From Parachlorella kessleri (Eukaryota; Chlorophyta; Trebouxiophyceae; Chlorellales; Chlorellaceae): a stretch of DNA of 43,689 nucleotides. Positions 12,225 through 24,730 of this stretch are shown one piece after another; the stretch's first letter is position 1, and every line of letters starts with the position of its first letter. Under the pieces are notes generated by a model. The model worked only from the letters and a program-made list of their open reading frames with translations, searched no databases and had not been told where the DNA came from. The DNA is taken from positions 1 to 43,689 of the forward strand of contig BBXU01000335.1 of NCBI GenBank assembly GCA_001598975.1, given 5' to 3'. The translations under genes were made by a program, and so were the position numbers.

Positions 12225-15200
12225 ATGGCCGGCGGTGGTGTAGTTGTTGTCTCGGGCCGCGGCCTCAGCACAGGAGACTACCGTGGAGGCCTCACTGTCT
12301 ATGTTGTGATGGTGAGCTGGGATACAGGCCATCCTGGCATTCTTTGCAGACTGTTGTAGTGGGAGAGCCCCAGTGCGAAGGGCTGGCCTGTTCACGCTAG
12401 CGCTGTGGAAAGGCTTGATGTGTGCCAGTGGGGAGTGGCTAAGGGGCAAGTTGCGCCAACAACAACAACGCTGCTTCAGGGCTTGGTGGAGTTACGGGAG
12501 AGCGACTGCTGTGTCTGCAGGTGGCCTTCATGGCAGCCTGCGGTGGCCTGCTCCTGGGCTATGACAACGGTGTGACTGGTGGAGTCGTCTCCCTGGAGGC
12601 CTTTGAGAAGAAGGTGGGCAGGGCCTTATGAGCGGAAGATGCCATGAGGTTGCCATACCAAATGCTGCCGACACCAGCTATGTGGGCTGACTGGCGGACA
12701 TCTTTGCCTGGGGACTGTCTGGCGGATGTGCCATGCAATCATGGCCTGATTGTGGCAGCATCAACACCGTGCTGATGGCATGTCTTGCAATGCTGATGGG
12801 TTGCAGTTCTTCCCAGATGTGTGGGCCAAGAAGCAAGAAGTGCACGAGGACAGCCCCTACTGGTGAGCTCATGCGAGATCCTTGCTTTCAGTTGAAGTGT
12901 CAGTGCCACGGCTGTGCCGCACCGCAAGACCTTGTTCCTCTATCTGCTGGTTGAGAGCCCGTGCCTGCTTTCAAGCTACTGCCACCTCTCCTGCGGGCTT
13001 TCTAACCTACATCTCGGGCCTCCTGTTCTGCAGCACCTACGACAACGCCAAGCTGCAGCTCTTTGTGTCCTCTCTCTTCCTGGCGGGTCTGGTGTCATGC
13101 CTGTTCGCCTCCTGGATCACCCGCAACTGGGGCCGCAAGGTGAGGGAAACGCAATGGCGGTAGTTGATACTTTTTTTGTAGACCGCCGTCCTTTGTCTTA
13201 CTCCCAGCCAGCTTCGTGCTGATCCAAACAAGGAGGTTTCTCCACCACAAGTAGTGTTCAGACCACCACCCCCCTGTCTCTGTCACTGGTCTGTGGCAGG
13301 AGCCCTCTACTGGGATGCATGCTGGTTGCACAAGTCAACCATGCCGGCGTGCTGTGCTATCCGCAGGTCACCATGGGCATTGGTGGCGCCTTCTTTGTTG
13401 CCGGTGGCCTAGTCAACGCCTTTGCCCAGGACATGGCCATGCTGATTGTCGGCCGCGTGCTGCTTGGTTTTGGCGTCGGTGAGTTTTGTGGCACTGTACT
13501 ACAGCAGTAGTGCATCCAGCAGATGGAGAGTTTTGGGGCACTGCAGCTTCACTATGGTGCTGACAGCGGGAGGTGGGGATGAGCCGCATGCCTTGATTTG
13601 AAAACCCATATAGTTAGCAGATAACAGGAAATAGTGACAGACATGAATGGTCCCAGCCTGTGTAGCTAACTCTATTGTTCTACCCTGCAGGCCTTGGCAG
13701 CCAGGTGGTACCCCAGTACCTGTCTGAGGTTGCCCCCTTCTCCCACCGCGGCATGCTCAACATCGGCTACCAGCTCTTTGTCACCATCGGCATCCTCATC
13801 GCCGGCCTAGTCAACTAGTGAGTGTCCTACCTCTGGTGCCTCCAATCTACCACCTTCACAAACTGCTATCAGAACAGGGTGGATAGCAGGCAACGTGCAC
13901 TGGCATTGCCAGTTACCTTTGGTTGCAAGTCTGCGGCTCTGGCAGACCACCCAAGCTGGTGCACTGACGGTCGCTCCTGCTGTTCCCCTTTGCAGTGCCG
14001 TGAGGGACTGGGAGAACGGGTGGCGTCTGTCCCTGGGTCTGGCTGCCGCCCCTGGTGCCATCCTGTTCCTAGGCTCCCTGGTGCTGCCAGAGTCCCCCAA
14101 CTTCCTTGTAGAGAAGTGAGTCGTGTGTGGCCGCTCTTGGGCTGTGTGGACTAGCTTGCGGAGGGACTGCACCCGTAGGCAGCCCCAAACCTCTCCCTTT
14201 TCTTGTCAGACCAATATGTGTGCCAGGGCACGGCTTGACATGTGCATCAGCGGCAGCACTTACTACTTGCGGAGCCAGCCTTTGAAGAGTTGGGGCCAAA
14301 CCCGCACCATCCCATTCTTCTGCCTGCGGCTGCTTGACCCCTGGCTACTCGTCCCCCGTACTCTGCAGGGGCAAGACCGAGAAGGGCCGTGAGGTGCTGC
14401 AAAAGCTCCGCGGCACCAGCGAGGTTGACGCTGAGTTTGCAGACATTGTGGCCGCTGTCGAGATTGCCCGTCCCATCACCATGCGCCAGGTGGGTGGTGC
14501 CGTACTTTCACACAGGGTGGTGCTGAGACAGGACACTGCAGGTGTCCTCATTCTTTTGGCTGCAACTTGGTGGCTGGGTCCCTCGATGGTACAAGCACTG
14601 TGGTCTGGCTCTTGAAACTGCTGTGACTCCTCTTTCCGCTAAGCTCCAGAGCCGGCGTCCAACTCTGCATCACCCACAGCTAAGCTGGGTCTTTTTCTGT
14701 GTCTGCAGAGCTGGGCCTCATTGTTCACCCGCCGCTACATGCCCCAGCTACTGACCAGCTTTGTCATCCAGTTCTTCCAGCAGTTCACCGGCATCAACGC
14801 CATCATCTTCTGTGAGTTCTTACCTGTGAGCCTGCCTTTGAAGATTCTGCTGTTCAGGAGCTTGGTACCAGTGCCTGTTGGTGTGATTGCCCAGCCTGCC
14901 TCCTGAGTGGTGGAAACCTCCTACATTGAGAGAGGTTGTGAAGAGTCAATTCCCACGCTGCCCGCTACGATATGTCTTTCAGGCCAGACTTTACACCCCA
15001 CCCCATCCTGCTGATTCTCCACTGCTGCACCTCCTGTCCTGCAGACGTGCCTGTCCTCTTCTCATCTCTGGGAAGTGCCAACTCTGCCGCCCTGCTCAAC
15101 ACCGTGGTGGTGGGCGCTGTCAACGTGGGCAGCACCTTGATTGCCGTCATGTTCTCGGACAAGTTTGGCCGCCGCTTCCTGCTCATTGAGGGTGGCATCC

Positions 15201-16715
15201 AGTGCTGCCTGGCCATGGTGAGTGAGAATCCGTCTGGCAGCGGGGTGATTTAGTCCTGCCCATCAGCGTGCTTCTTGCAGCAGCAAGTCAGGCCGCCGCC
15301 TAGCACCAGGTACTGACTACCTGACCCACCAGCTTACCTTACTTGACAGCGTGCAGCACCACCGAGTGCAGAAACACCAAACCATTTTTACAGTTTTCGC
15401 ATGCGCTTGGCCGTGGATATGAGTTTCCCTTTACCTCTTGCCCAATTGAGCTGACCCTGCAACATTGGGATCTGTGCTGCAGCTTACAACTGGCGTTGTC
15501 CTAGCCATCGAGTTTGCCAAGTATGGCACTGACCCTCTGCCCAAGGCCGTGGCCTCTGGCATCCTGGCTGTGATCTGCATCTTCATCTCCGGCTTTGCGG
15601 TGAGTGTCCTGGGGGTGGTGGTGGTGCTGCTTTTTGCATGCATGGCTGCTGGGCCGCTTGCTCATGCTCCTCTCCCATGGCCAAGACTCGCCTAAGGCTT
15701 GATGATATAACTGTTGATGGACACCCCAGTGACTAGCTGTGATGTGCAGATCTCTGATGGCATCCAAAACCAACTTTGGCTTCTCTGTGTGTGCTGAAAT
15801 TCTGGCTGCATTTGTGCTGCAGTGGTCCTGGGGCCCCATGGGCTGGCTCATCCCCTCCGAGATCTTCACCCTGGAGACCCGCCCTGCCGGCACTGCCGTG
15901 GCCGTGGTGGGCAACTTCCTGTTTTCTTTCGTCATCGGCCAGGCCTTTGTGTCCATGCTCTGCGCCATGGAATATGGAGTCTTCCTCTTCTTTGCTGGCT
16001 GGGTAAGTCCAAAGAAAGTAGGAAGCCCCGAACTGCTTGCTGTGCAAAGGAGCAGGATGTTGCCCCCCCCGGAAAACAACCATGCTCTCTTCCTGTGTTG
16101 GGCATGCATGCCTTGTGCCTAGGCAGCTGGATGGAGGCATATACGCTTGAGCAAGCCTCCTGCACTGACTAAAGAAGGGGGTATGCAACTCCGTCTCTGA
16201 TGCACTCATCCATGTCTCCCTGCTGCCGCCTGCAGTTGGTGATCATGGTGCTGTGTGCCATCTTCCTGCTGCCTGAGACCAAGGGGGTGCCCATCGAGCG
16301 CGTCCAGGCACTCTATGCCCGCCACTGGTTCTGGAACAGGTGAGCAGGGGTCGCCTCTGTCTGCCCCAGCTATGCCCACAAGCACGGTGCATGTGAACTG
16401 GGTCCACCAAGCCTGGTGAACTCCACCCCTCCACTTGCCGTGCAGAGCACTTACAGCTAGCAAGCCAAACCACCACGGTTGTGCCTGGCAGTGGCGGGCA
16501 TATGCCTTCATGAGGATGCCTGTGTGCCATACCTGCTGCCAGGCTGGACCTGCTGCCTTGAGTGTGGATGAGTTCGTCGGCACTGAAAGCCTTGCCGGTG
16601 GTGCTGCAGGGTGATGGGTCCCGCTGCCGCTGAGGTCATTGCTGAGGACGAGAAGCGTGTGGCAGCCGCAAGCGCCATCATCAAGGAGGAGGAGCTGTCA
16701 AAGGCGATGAAGTAA
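12225..16715 (+). CDS. HUP: H+/hexose symporter (HUP/STP type), copy 2
   Basis: This is a proton-coupled hexose importer of the plasma membrane. The exons are 12225-12311, 12521-12613, 12807-12862, 13034-13139, 13367-13478, 13691-13817, 13996-14115, 14369-14489, 14709-14811, 15045-15217, 15483-15599, 15823-16002, 16236-16339 and 16610-16715. They sum to 1605 nt, or 534 residues, the length of Chlorella HUP1. From memory of the HUP1 mutagenesis literature, the residues tied to transport or substrate affinity fall at the same numbers here: Asp44, Gln179, Gln298, Gln299, Val433 and Asn436. The usual sugar-porter motifs are present ([33 protein letters not shown]). Exon phases match those of copies 1 and 3, so the array arose by tandem duplication of an already intron-rich gene. 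Which HUP isoform it corresponds to cannot be settled by eye. Confidence 0.95.
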
Positions 16716-18772
16716 GGTCTGGGCAGTGGCGCTCTTATAGATTTATCTTCAGGGAGAAGAACAACAGGGACAGGAGAAGGCACTCGGTGTGCCAGTGCTA
16801 GATGAGAGTTACCTGCTCGGACGTGGGGCTGTTTTCTCACATCCCTCTCTCCTAAGGGATGCGAAGGTCCTGGTGGTTTTGGTTAGGCTTGCACTTCTAG
16901 TTTTCTCCTCTGCTAGGCTGCTGGAGCAGGCTTTTGCATTGCCTGCTGACTATCTGCGGAACATGATGAGCTTGCGGACCGTGCCCCAATGGCATTGCCG
17001 ATTTCCTTGCGTAAACTTGGAAACTGATGGAACTGATCTCCCACTTGGGATGTGGTTGTACTTGTACACATTTTTCCTGGCTGGCTGCGTACCTGCCTGC
17101 TGGTACCGATTTCCTTCATAGAAATAAAAGTAGGGCTGCTTTTCAGCTGTTGCCACCTGCAGTCAACCGAGTTCTTCCATGCTGAGGGCAATAAATGTTA
17201 TATTCTCTTCTTTAAATGGTCAGCTCCCATGGCCCACCGTATGTGCGTAACACACCCCTTGCCTGCGTTGTTGGGCACATGCCGGCTTATGGGCCTTGTC
17301 AGATCTTTTGAACAGCCGTGTTGCTGTGGTTGAAATGGTCTTGTCTAGACTAGCTGTCAGCCTTTTGGGGTTACCGTCTACACTCTGCTAGCTTACAACT
17401 TGGGGTTAGTGTAAGTATCCTTTAACACAGTCTGGGTATGTACTTTATGTAAGGAGCCCAGTACTTCTTCCTCAAGCAAGGAGCCCAGATTTCCTCGAAT
17501 AACTTCTCCGTCGAGCACTGGAGAATAGTGTAAGCTTTGCATACTCCCTAGTATTCGAAACCCTGGGAGCTGGCAGATATAATATCCTGTGCGATACTGT
17601 TGTTGGCAGTTGGTTCCAGCCGAGCAAGCAGTTGCATAGCCTTTCTAATCAGCAGTCCCCACCCACATGCCAGATGTTGCTGCAGTGGCCCCATTCCAGA
17701 TATACTGAGCCAGTGAGTGGCAGCGGCCAGATGCCTTCCAGGATGCAGCAACCAGTACAAGTGGTCGGCTCTTACTGACTCACAGTAGCTGGTGGGTGCT
17801 GGTCAGCGGACAACCACCTGCCCATGTTGCCGTGAGTGACAGTATCTGTGAGAGGTATATTTAACGCTATCCTAATGATCGATTGCTGCCGTCGTAAGTT
17901 GTAGTGGACATCTTAGTGATCAGCGAGTTCCTGGAAGGAGGATGCTGTCCAAGGTGCAGGGCGCTCGCAGGGCGCCGGCAGGGGGCTGACAGGGCGCCGG
18001 CAGGGCGCCTGCACGGCGGCAGGCAGCCCTGAATCACCGTGCCGATTGAAAGTGTATGTCATGGTCTGCTTCTGATTGAAAATAATTACACACCTTGCTA
18101 CAGACCGTTACTGCAAGCGTTACTCTCTCACTGGCAAACTTTACCATTCATGACAGAGATGGCATGAGAGCTGATTGGCTCCCCAGATCCAGACACCGAC
18201 CAGTATCATCTCAAGCTCTTGAACGGTACAACTTCCAAGTGTCGGTCAAGCAGGTTCTCTAGCGCCCGAAAGATCGCTCGCCCCGTTGCGACCCGGCTGT
18301 TGTCCGCCTACCCTTCAGCTTCGTGGCGGCTGTTCCGCGGCCCTACAGTCCTAACAGAGATAACAACCCAGCCCAACTCGCCAAACGAATTCTCGTGCAC
18401 TTATACAGAAAGGCGACTGATCAGCCCACAATTCACGGCTTTGAAGCGCTTGGCAGGCATTTCGACAGTGGCCCCAGGTGGGTGACCCTTGTGTGCGACA
18501 GCTCAGAAATGTCGTCTTCACACGCCATGTCCTGCTCGACAGCCTGCTGGTTGGCATGCGGGTCGTTCATAGCGTTTGGGTCGCCTTGGGTCTCTAATCT
18601 TCCAAGCACCGGCCGCCGCAACTGGATGGCAGCCACCAGGGGACCCAGCCCATTGCTCGGTCGGAACGACTCACAGGCACTGTATCTAAGCAGTGCAGGT
18701 AACTTCCGCCACCTACACTCGGCCTGAGCCGCCTCTCTATAGGACCTTCAGAACAGCCGCGGTAGCGATACG
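16716..18772. other. Spacer between transporter copies 2 and 3
   Basis: No gene was recognised. AATAAA-like stretches near 17120 and 17190, and TGTAA elements near 17411, 17446 and 17529, are possible polyadenylation signals for copy 2, since TGTAA is the usual green-algal signal. A GC-rich repeat lies at 17957-18028. Overlapping open frames between 18219 and 18727 on both strands have no recognisable domain. Confidence 0.4.
17957..18028. repeat. GC-rich minisatellite built on a GGCGCC core
   Basis: A CAGGGCGCC-like unit recurs irregularly four to five times within about 70 bp. It contains the palindromic core GGCGCC at three places. It has no coding frame of note. Confidence 0.6.
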
Positions 18773-21700
18773 ATGGCCGGCGGCGCAATAGTAGCTTCAG
18801 GAGGGGCTTCCCGCAGTTCAGAGTATCAAGGCGGTCTTACAGCCTATGTCTTGCTGGTGAGCCTTGGTGGTAGGACAGTGAGCTGTTCTTGTGCTGCTTG
18901 GGCCTGCTCACGAGTGACAGCTGACCCGGCTGTGAGCAGGCTGTCGCTTGGGGTACTGCTTCCCTGCTGTGCGCCGCAGTTCTCCCAATCTTGGCGGACC
19001 CTTCACTGCCCTGCGTTTTCAGGTAGCCTTGGTTGCCGCCTGCGGTGGGCTGCTGTTGGGCTATGACAATGGCGTCACCGGAGGTGTAGCCTCCATGGAG
19101 CAGTTTGAGAGGAAGGTGAGGAAGACGGATGGCGACAAGTCTGAGCAGCTTTGGCAGTGCTGGTGCATAGCTTTCTTTTCTCTGTGCTTGCAAAGGTGTC
19201 CGGCAATGGAATTGCTGGGCAACAGTACTGGGGCAAACATTGGACAGCAGGCGCTCACCACCCCGCATGGCCCAGTGGTCCTAGTGGTATGGAGCTGTCC
19301 ATTCAAGATAATTGTTGTGGTGCGCTGCAGTTCTTCCCTGATGTGTATGAGAAGAAGCAGCAGGTTGTGGAGACCAGCCCATACTGGTGAGTGTGTGGGA
19401 GTCTTAAGTGACGTGAGGCGTGCAAAGGAGATGCATGGTGCAGCAGTGAGTCACATACTGTGGATCACCCTGCTTACGCCTGTCTTGTCCCTCTTGGCCA
19501 TAGAGGCAACTTGTTCACAGCAGCAATCACCGGATAGATGTCTTATGGGCCATTGCGACTGCCCTGCCCTGCAGCACCTACGACAACCCGAAGCTGCAGC
19601 TCTTTGTGTCCTCGCTGTTCCTGGCGGGTCTCATCTCCTGCATCTTCTCTGCCTGGATCACCCGCAACTGGGGCCGCAAGGTGAGGGAGTGGTGGCGCTC
19701 AGCACTGCTTGATGGGTCAGTTTTTGAGCTGTGCGGTTTGCCCTGATTGAGGGTGGCTGAGCCACATTTCATGCAGCGGTTTGGCACAGCGGCTGACGCC
19801 CATATCGAAACAGCATGTGTCCAAAGCAGCAGCATGCGATTGGCTTTGCATGTGGCCCTTCTCGCTGCTACTGGCACTTTCTCTCATTGCTTGTTGGTGT
19901 TTCTTGGCATCTCTGCAGGCCAGCATGGGTATTGGCGGTATCTTCTTCATCGCTGGTGGCCTGGTCAATGCATTCGCCCAGGACATTGCCATGCTCATCG
20001 TCGGCCGCGTCCTGCTGGGTTTTGGCGTTGGTGAGTGGAGCAATTGTGTTGGAGGTGTGCTATTTGAGCTGTCAGTGTACCTGAGCACGGCATGGTCCTG
20101 CTGTCAGTGTGCCTGAGCACGGCATGGTCCTGCTGGGAATGGGGAGTTACATCTGCTTTGTTTGGCATTACGATGTATGCATGCAAGCGCCCCTTTAGGC
20201 AGGGAACCGCAATGCAGACAGCATGGAGGGAGGGTGCAGGTCTTCATAAAGCAACAATTGAGTGAAGAGTACTGCTTTCCTTTCCTGCAGGCCTTGGCAG
20301 CCAGGTGGTTCCCCAGTACTTGTCTGAGGTTGCCCCCTTCTCCCACCGCGGCATGCTCAACATTGGCTACCAGCTGTTTGTCACCATCGGCATCCTCATC
20401 GCAGGACTCGTCAACTAGTGAGTACTGCGTTGGCGCCAACGACCCGTACTCCCAGCTCAGCAAGTGTTGCTAGCCTGTGCAATGCGCTGGGTAAACAAGA
20501 TGGGTTACCAAGTCACGTCTGATGTCTTCCACACATGGTTTTTTTTTTAGGTCACGTGTTGCCACTCACTACAATACCAAGTCTGGGCAGCCATGTGACA
20601 GCTGCAATCACCTTGCACCTGCTGCAGCGGCGTGAGGAACTGGGACAATGGCTGGCGCCTGTCCCTGGGTCTGGCTGCCGTCCCCGGCCTCATCCTGCTG
20701 CTGGGAGCTATTGTCCTGCCCGAGTCCCCCAACTTCCTGGTGGAGAAGTGAGTGTGGCGATGGGTGTTCATCACAGCTTGCTCATTACTGGTGGTGACTT
20801 CGTGACAAAGAACTGAGGCAAAGGACTCTGCAGCGGCTCGGTACAAGTATTGCCAGCTATGACCTTAAAGCTGCATTGCAGGCCTTTCTCATTGCGAGGC
20901 GTTTTGTGGCGTTTGGTGTTCTGGGTCAGTGACAGTGCGGCTGTCTCCAATGCTCATCACGTGTTGACAGTGAGGGATCTGTAACCACTGTCGCTCCGAC
21001 CCCAACTGCAGGGGCCGCACTGACCAGGGTCGTCGCATCCTGGAGAAGCTGCGGGGCACCTCCCATGTAGAAGCTGAGTTTGCCGACATCGTGGCAGCAG
21101 TCGAGATTGCTCGTCCCATTACCATGCGTCAGGTGAGAGAAGAGACTGCCAGCATGGTCCTAAAGAACCTCCCAAGTGTGCACTGTTGTGTTGCACTGCA
21201 TGAATTACCTGGTGATGTGGTTACCTATCTCGCAACCTGGTGATGTGGCCGTGCCGCTGGATAGGTGATGTGTCCTGTGCTGCAAGCAAGGGGAAGGGGT
21301 AGAAGGCCAGGAGACAATATTGGGATCCTGCAATTGCTGCAGAGCTGGAGGTCACTCTTTACCCGCCGCTACATGCCCCAGCTGTTGACCAGCTTTGTCA
21401 TCCAGTTCTTCCAGCAGTTCACCGGCATCAACGCCATCATCTTCTGTGAGTCTCGTCGCTTGGCTTGCTTGTCGGCTGTGGGTGGGGTGCCCTCGCCGGT
21501 CAGGTTGCTTGGCTCGTATCATTCTTACACAAGCTACCTGTCCGATACCATGAACTTGTATTGATAAATAGGCTGCCGGCACCGTTGCGTCTAGTTGTTT
21601 GTCACGGCTGGTTTAGAGCGCTGGTGACACTACCAGCTCAGTCAAGTTTGGTTGCATTGCAACTAACACAAGCTATCCTGGTGAAATGCCATGCAGACGT

Positions 21701-23370
21701 GCCTGTGCTCTTCTCCTCCCTGGGAAGTGCCAGCTCCGCAGCCCTGCTCAACACTGTCGTGGTGGGCGCTGTCAACGTGGGCAGCACCATGATTGCCGTC
21801 CTTTTCTCTGACAAGTTTGGCCGCCGCTTCCTGCTCATTGAGGGTGGCATTCAGTGCTGCCTGGCCATGGTGAGTAGCTGCGTGGCACTTCTATCTATTT
21901 GGTGGGTGCTTGGCTCCTTCGGGCACCGATGCTTGTTGCTTGCTTGTTACAATCCTGATGATGGTCAGCATGCAGTTTCTTCCTCCTCTCTCACAACCTA
22001 CCCGACTAGTGTCTGCTGTCAGGGATGCCCAGCTCTGGCATGTTCGTTCCACATATTGAGCTGCTGTGGTGGTAGAAGAACCAATCCCTTGCTCCTCCTG
22101 GTGCAGCTTGCGGCCGGTATTACCCTTGGTGTGGAGTTTGGACAGTACGGCACTGAGGACCTGCCCCACCCCGTCTCTGCTGGTGTCCTGGCTGTCATCT
22201 GTATCTTCATTGCTGGATTTGCGGTGAGTGTGCACAGTTGCTTGCACTGAACAGGGAAGTAACTCCCTGATTGGATGCTGCATTGTTCATTTGTTGCCAT
22301 CCCTTGCAGCAGCTGATTAATGCACGGCAGTTGGTGTAGCTCTACATGTGATCGAGCGTTGCGGTGTGTCTCGAGTCAAGTGTGCTGTGCTGAGATGGCA
22401 TTGCAATGCTGACGGTCCTTGCTCTTGCTGTGCTGCAGTGGTCCTGGGGCCCCATGGGCTGGCTCATCCCCTCTGAGATCTTCACCCTGGAGACCCGCCC
22501 TGCCGGCACTGCCGTGGCTGTCATGGGCAACTTCCTGTTCTCCTTCGTCATTGGCCAGGCCTTCGTGTCCATGCTTTGCGCCATGAAGTTTGGCGTCTTC
22601 CTCTTCTTCGCTGGCTGGGTGAGTTGACACAAGCTTCCTGCATTTCCTAATACCCTTTTTGATAGGTGTTGGCGATGCCTGGTGCAGCTTGGTGCTTCTG
22701 GGGAAGAAGAGAATGCTGTCAACTGTGTTTGCGTCTGCTTTGGCTGTGTGCGTATACCCTCCCATGTTCCCTTACCGCAAAGACCAGACAGTGGATAGCT
22801 CCCCTGCTTTAAGCTTACCAAGTAAGCTTACCCAACTGCCCATGACCCTGCTTTCACCTGCAGTTGGTGATTATGGTTCTGTGTGCCATCTTCCTGTTGC
22901 CCGAGACCAAGGGTGTGCCCATCGAGCGTGTCCAGGCACTCTACGCCCGCCACTGGTTCTGGAAGAAGTGAGTATTCTCCCTGCCACTGATTTCACACTT
23001 TCAAAGATGGCTACATTGCATTTGTTCCCCTTGGGAGTACAGCTTGCAAAAAGGCAAACAATGCCAGGCAGAGCTGACCGGCCCCAGCTGCGCCTTTGCT
23101 TATGACCATGTCATGACTGCGTCTGATGTTGTGTCTGGCATGGGTGCTGTGGCTCTTTCTTGGTTGCAAGGGTTTCCTCCCATACTCTTTCCACGGGGGC
23201 CTGTAGCCATATGGTTCATCAGCAAGAGGCTGACCACAGCCTGTACCACACTGTGCTTGTGCAGGGTAATGGGTCCTGCTGCCCAGGAGATCATTGCTGA
23301 GGATGAGAAGCGTGTGGCTGCCTCCCAGGCTATCATGAAGGAGGAGAGGATCTCTCAGACCATGAAGTAA
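18773..23370 (+). CDS. HUP: H+/hexose symporter (HUP/STP type), copy 3
   Basis: This is the third tandem proton/hexose symporter. The exons are 18773-18856, 19023-19115, 19331-19386, 19575-19680, 19919-20030, 20291-20417, 20628-20747, 21012-21132, 21343-21445, 21697-21869, 22107-22223, 22439-22618, 22864-22967 and 23265-23370. They sum to 1602 nt, or 533 residues. All 13 introns sit at the same positions and phases as in copies 1 and 2. Family motifs are intact ([76 protein letters not shown]). It is the most diverged copy: it has a Ser/Ala-rich N-terminus, Ile-Phe-Phe-Ile in helix 4, and a distinct exon 11 with [15 protein letters not shown] in place of the AKYGT..PLPKAV pattern. Substrate preference may therefore differ from its sisters, which is inference. 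Confidence 0.94.
20069..20132. repeat. 32-bp tandem duplication in intron 5 of transporter copy 3
   Basis: Two adjacent 32-bp units (20069-20100 and 20101-20132) differ at a single base. It is intronic, with no effect on the coding frame. Confidence 0.85.
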
Positions 23371-24460
23371 AGGCATGGGAAGTAAACAACGCCTGCATGC
23401 CATGCCCTGAAATGAATGGGGGAACTACTCTTGATGCTTGTCAGTCCACTCTCTGAAATATGGGTTGGGTCTGAACATGGGTAAACACAACTATGTGGTA
23501 CATAGAAACACTGCGAGCTGGCTTGGGTGGTGGTTTGTGAGATCGAGGCCGTTTTTCGTCGTCGCCCAAGTACTGGGATGGGCTGGCCAAGACGTTTTTG
23601 ATAAACTACCCTAGCATCTTGATAGGATGTGCCTCTTGCCTGGAGGTGCCAGGACAGTCTGGTTATGTTGGGAGAGTTAACGTAATGTGCTACAGACACA
23701 GTTGTCCTTTTCTGGAACTCAACCCTCAGTTCCCTTCCTTGCCTACAGCTTTTGGTTGGGATTGATATCCCCCACTAGCCAAAGGTGTTCTGTGTACTGG
23801 ATTTTGGTTGCTGCAGCCACGCTTGCTTCGGTTGTGTTTAGAGGTAGTGCTGGAGTTATCTGCCAAACGTTGCCACCCGGTCATTTTTCCCTAATGAATT
23901 TTCAAATTGATCGGCTCTACTACTGTCACTGTTGTCTTCTGTTTCCTCTGCATGCGCTGTGCTACTGACAATGTTATCTTTGTCTGCATGCACTGTGACA
24001 CAGCCTGGGTATTTTGATTTTCTCGGCGGTGAGCATGTGCTAGGGTCTGCACCTGCGCTTGTAGGGTATTATGCTTAAGCACAGCACCTGCTGTGTCATG
24101 CTATACATTCAGGCTGACAATGCAAAATAATGACATGTTGTGTACATGTAACTGCTATGTTGGGCAGACTGTGCATTCTACAGCTGACAAAACCGTCTTG
24201 TTGGACAAACAATGCCGGGCGTATATAGCATGGCGGCCCAGTTGGACTTGGGAACATCTCTCATGCTGCCCAGTTGGTTTGGAACATCTCAACCACGTCT
24301 CACCCACAACTGTGAAGGCATTACTCATTTGAACTGTAAGTTCAATAGTGTGCACTATCAATACTTACACTGTTTGCACACCTATTGCCAGTGGGCATCT
24401 TGCTATATCAAGATGCACCATGCCTTCCAATTGCGCATGGTAGGGTTCTGCGCATGCACC
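23371..24460. other. Convergent 3' spacer
   Basis: This lies between the plus-strand transporter and the minus-strand secreted-protein gene, so it should hold both 3' UTRs. TGTAA on the plus strand occurs near 24147 and 24330. A minus-strand TGTAA lies at about 24365-24369. It is AT-richer than the genes and has no coding signal. Confidence 0.45.
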
Positions 24461-24730
24461 CTCCAAACCCCTCGACGCAATGGATGAAAACAAAGCACGA
24501 TGCTAACTAGCCAAATGACTTCTCAAACTTGCCAGCACCCCAAGCCCACACCCAAAGACGGTCAGGCACAGGCAAGAGTGGACATGTTTTCAACCCTCCA
24601 AACCCCTCGACGCAATGGATGAAAACAAAGCACGATGCTAACTAGCCAAATGGCTTCTCAAACTTGCCAGCACCCCAAGCCCACACCCAAAGACGGTCAG
24701 GCACAGGCAAGAGTGGACATGTTTTCAACC
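24461..24730. repeat. 135-bp near-perfect tandem duplication
   Basis: Copy A (24461-24595) and copy B (24596-24730) are almost identical, with one base difference noticed (ATGACTTC versus ATGGCTTC). Copy B ends at the stop codon of the minus-strand gene. Such low divergence implies a recent event. Confidence 0.9.

Noticed and set aside
18219..18727. Overlapping open frames on both strands upstream of transporter copy 3
   Set aside because: Neither strand shows a recognisable domain, signal peptide or splice chain; left as intergenic.
18948..19712. 254-codon plus-strand open frame inside transporter copy 3
   Set aside because: It reads through exons 2-4 and their introns. The introns have clean GT-AG borders and match those of the sister genes, so only the exon parts are real.
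21465..22250. 261-codon open frame inside transporter copy 3
   Set aside because: Read-through of exons 10 and 11 plus introns without in-frame stops; it is not a separate gene.
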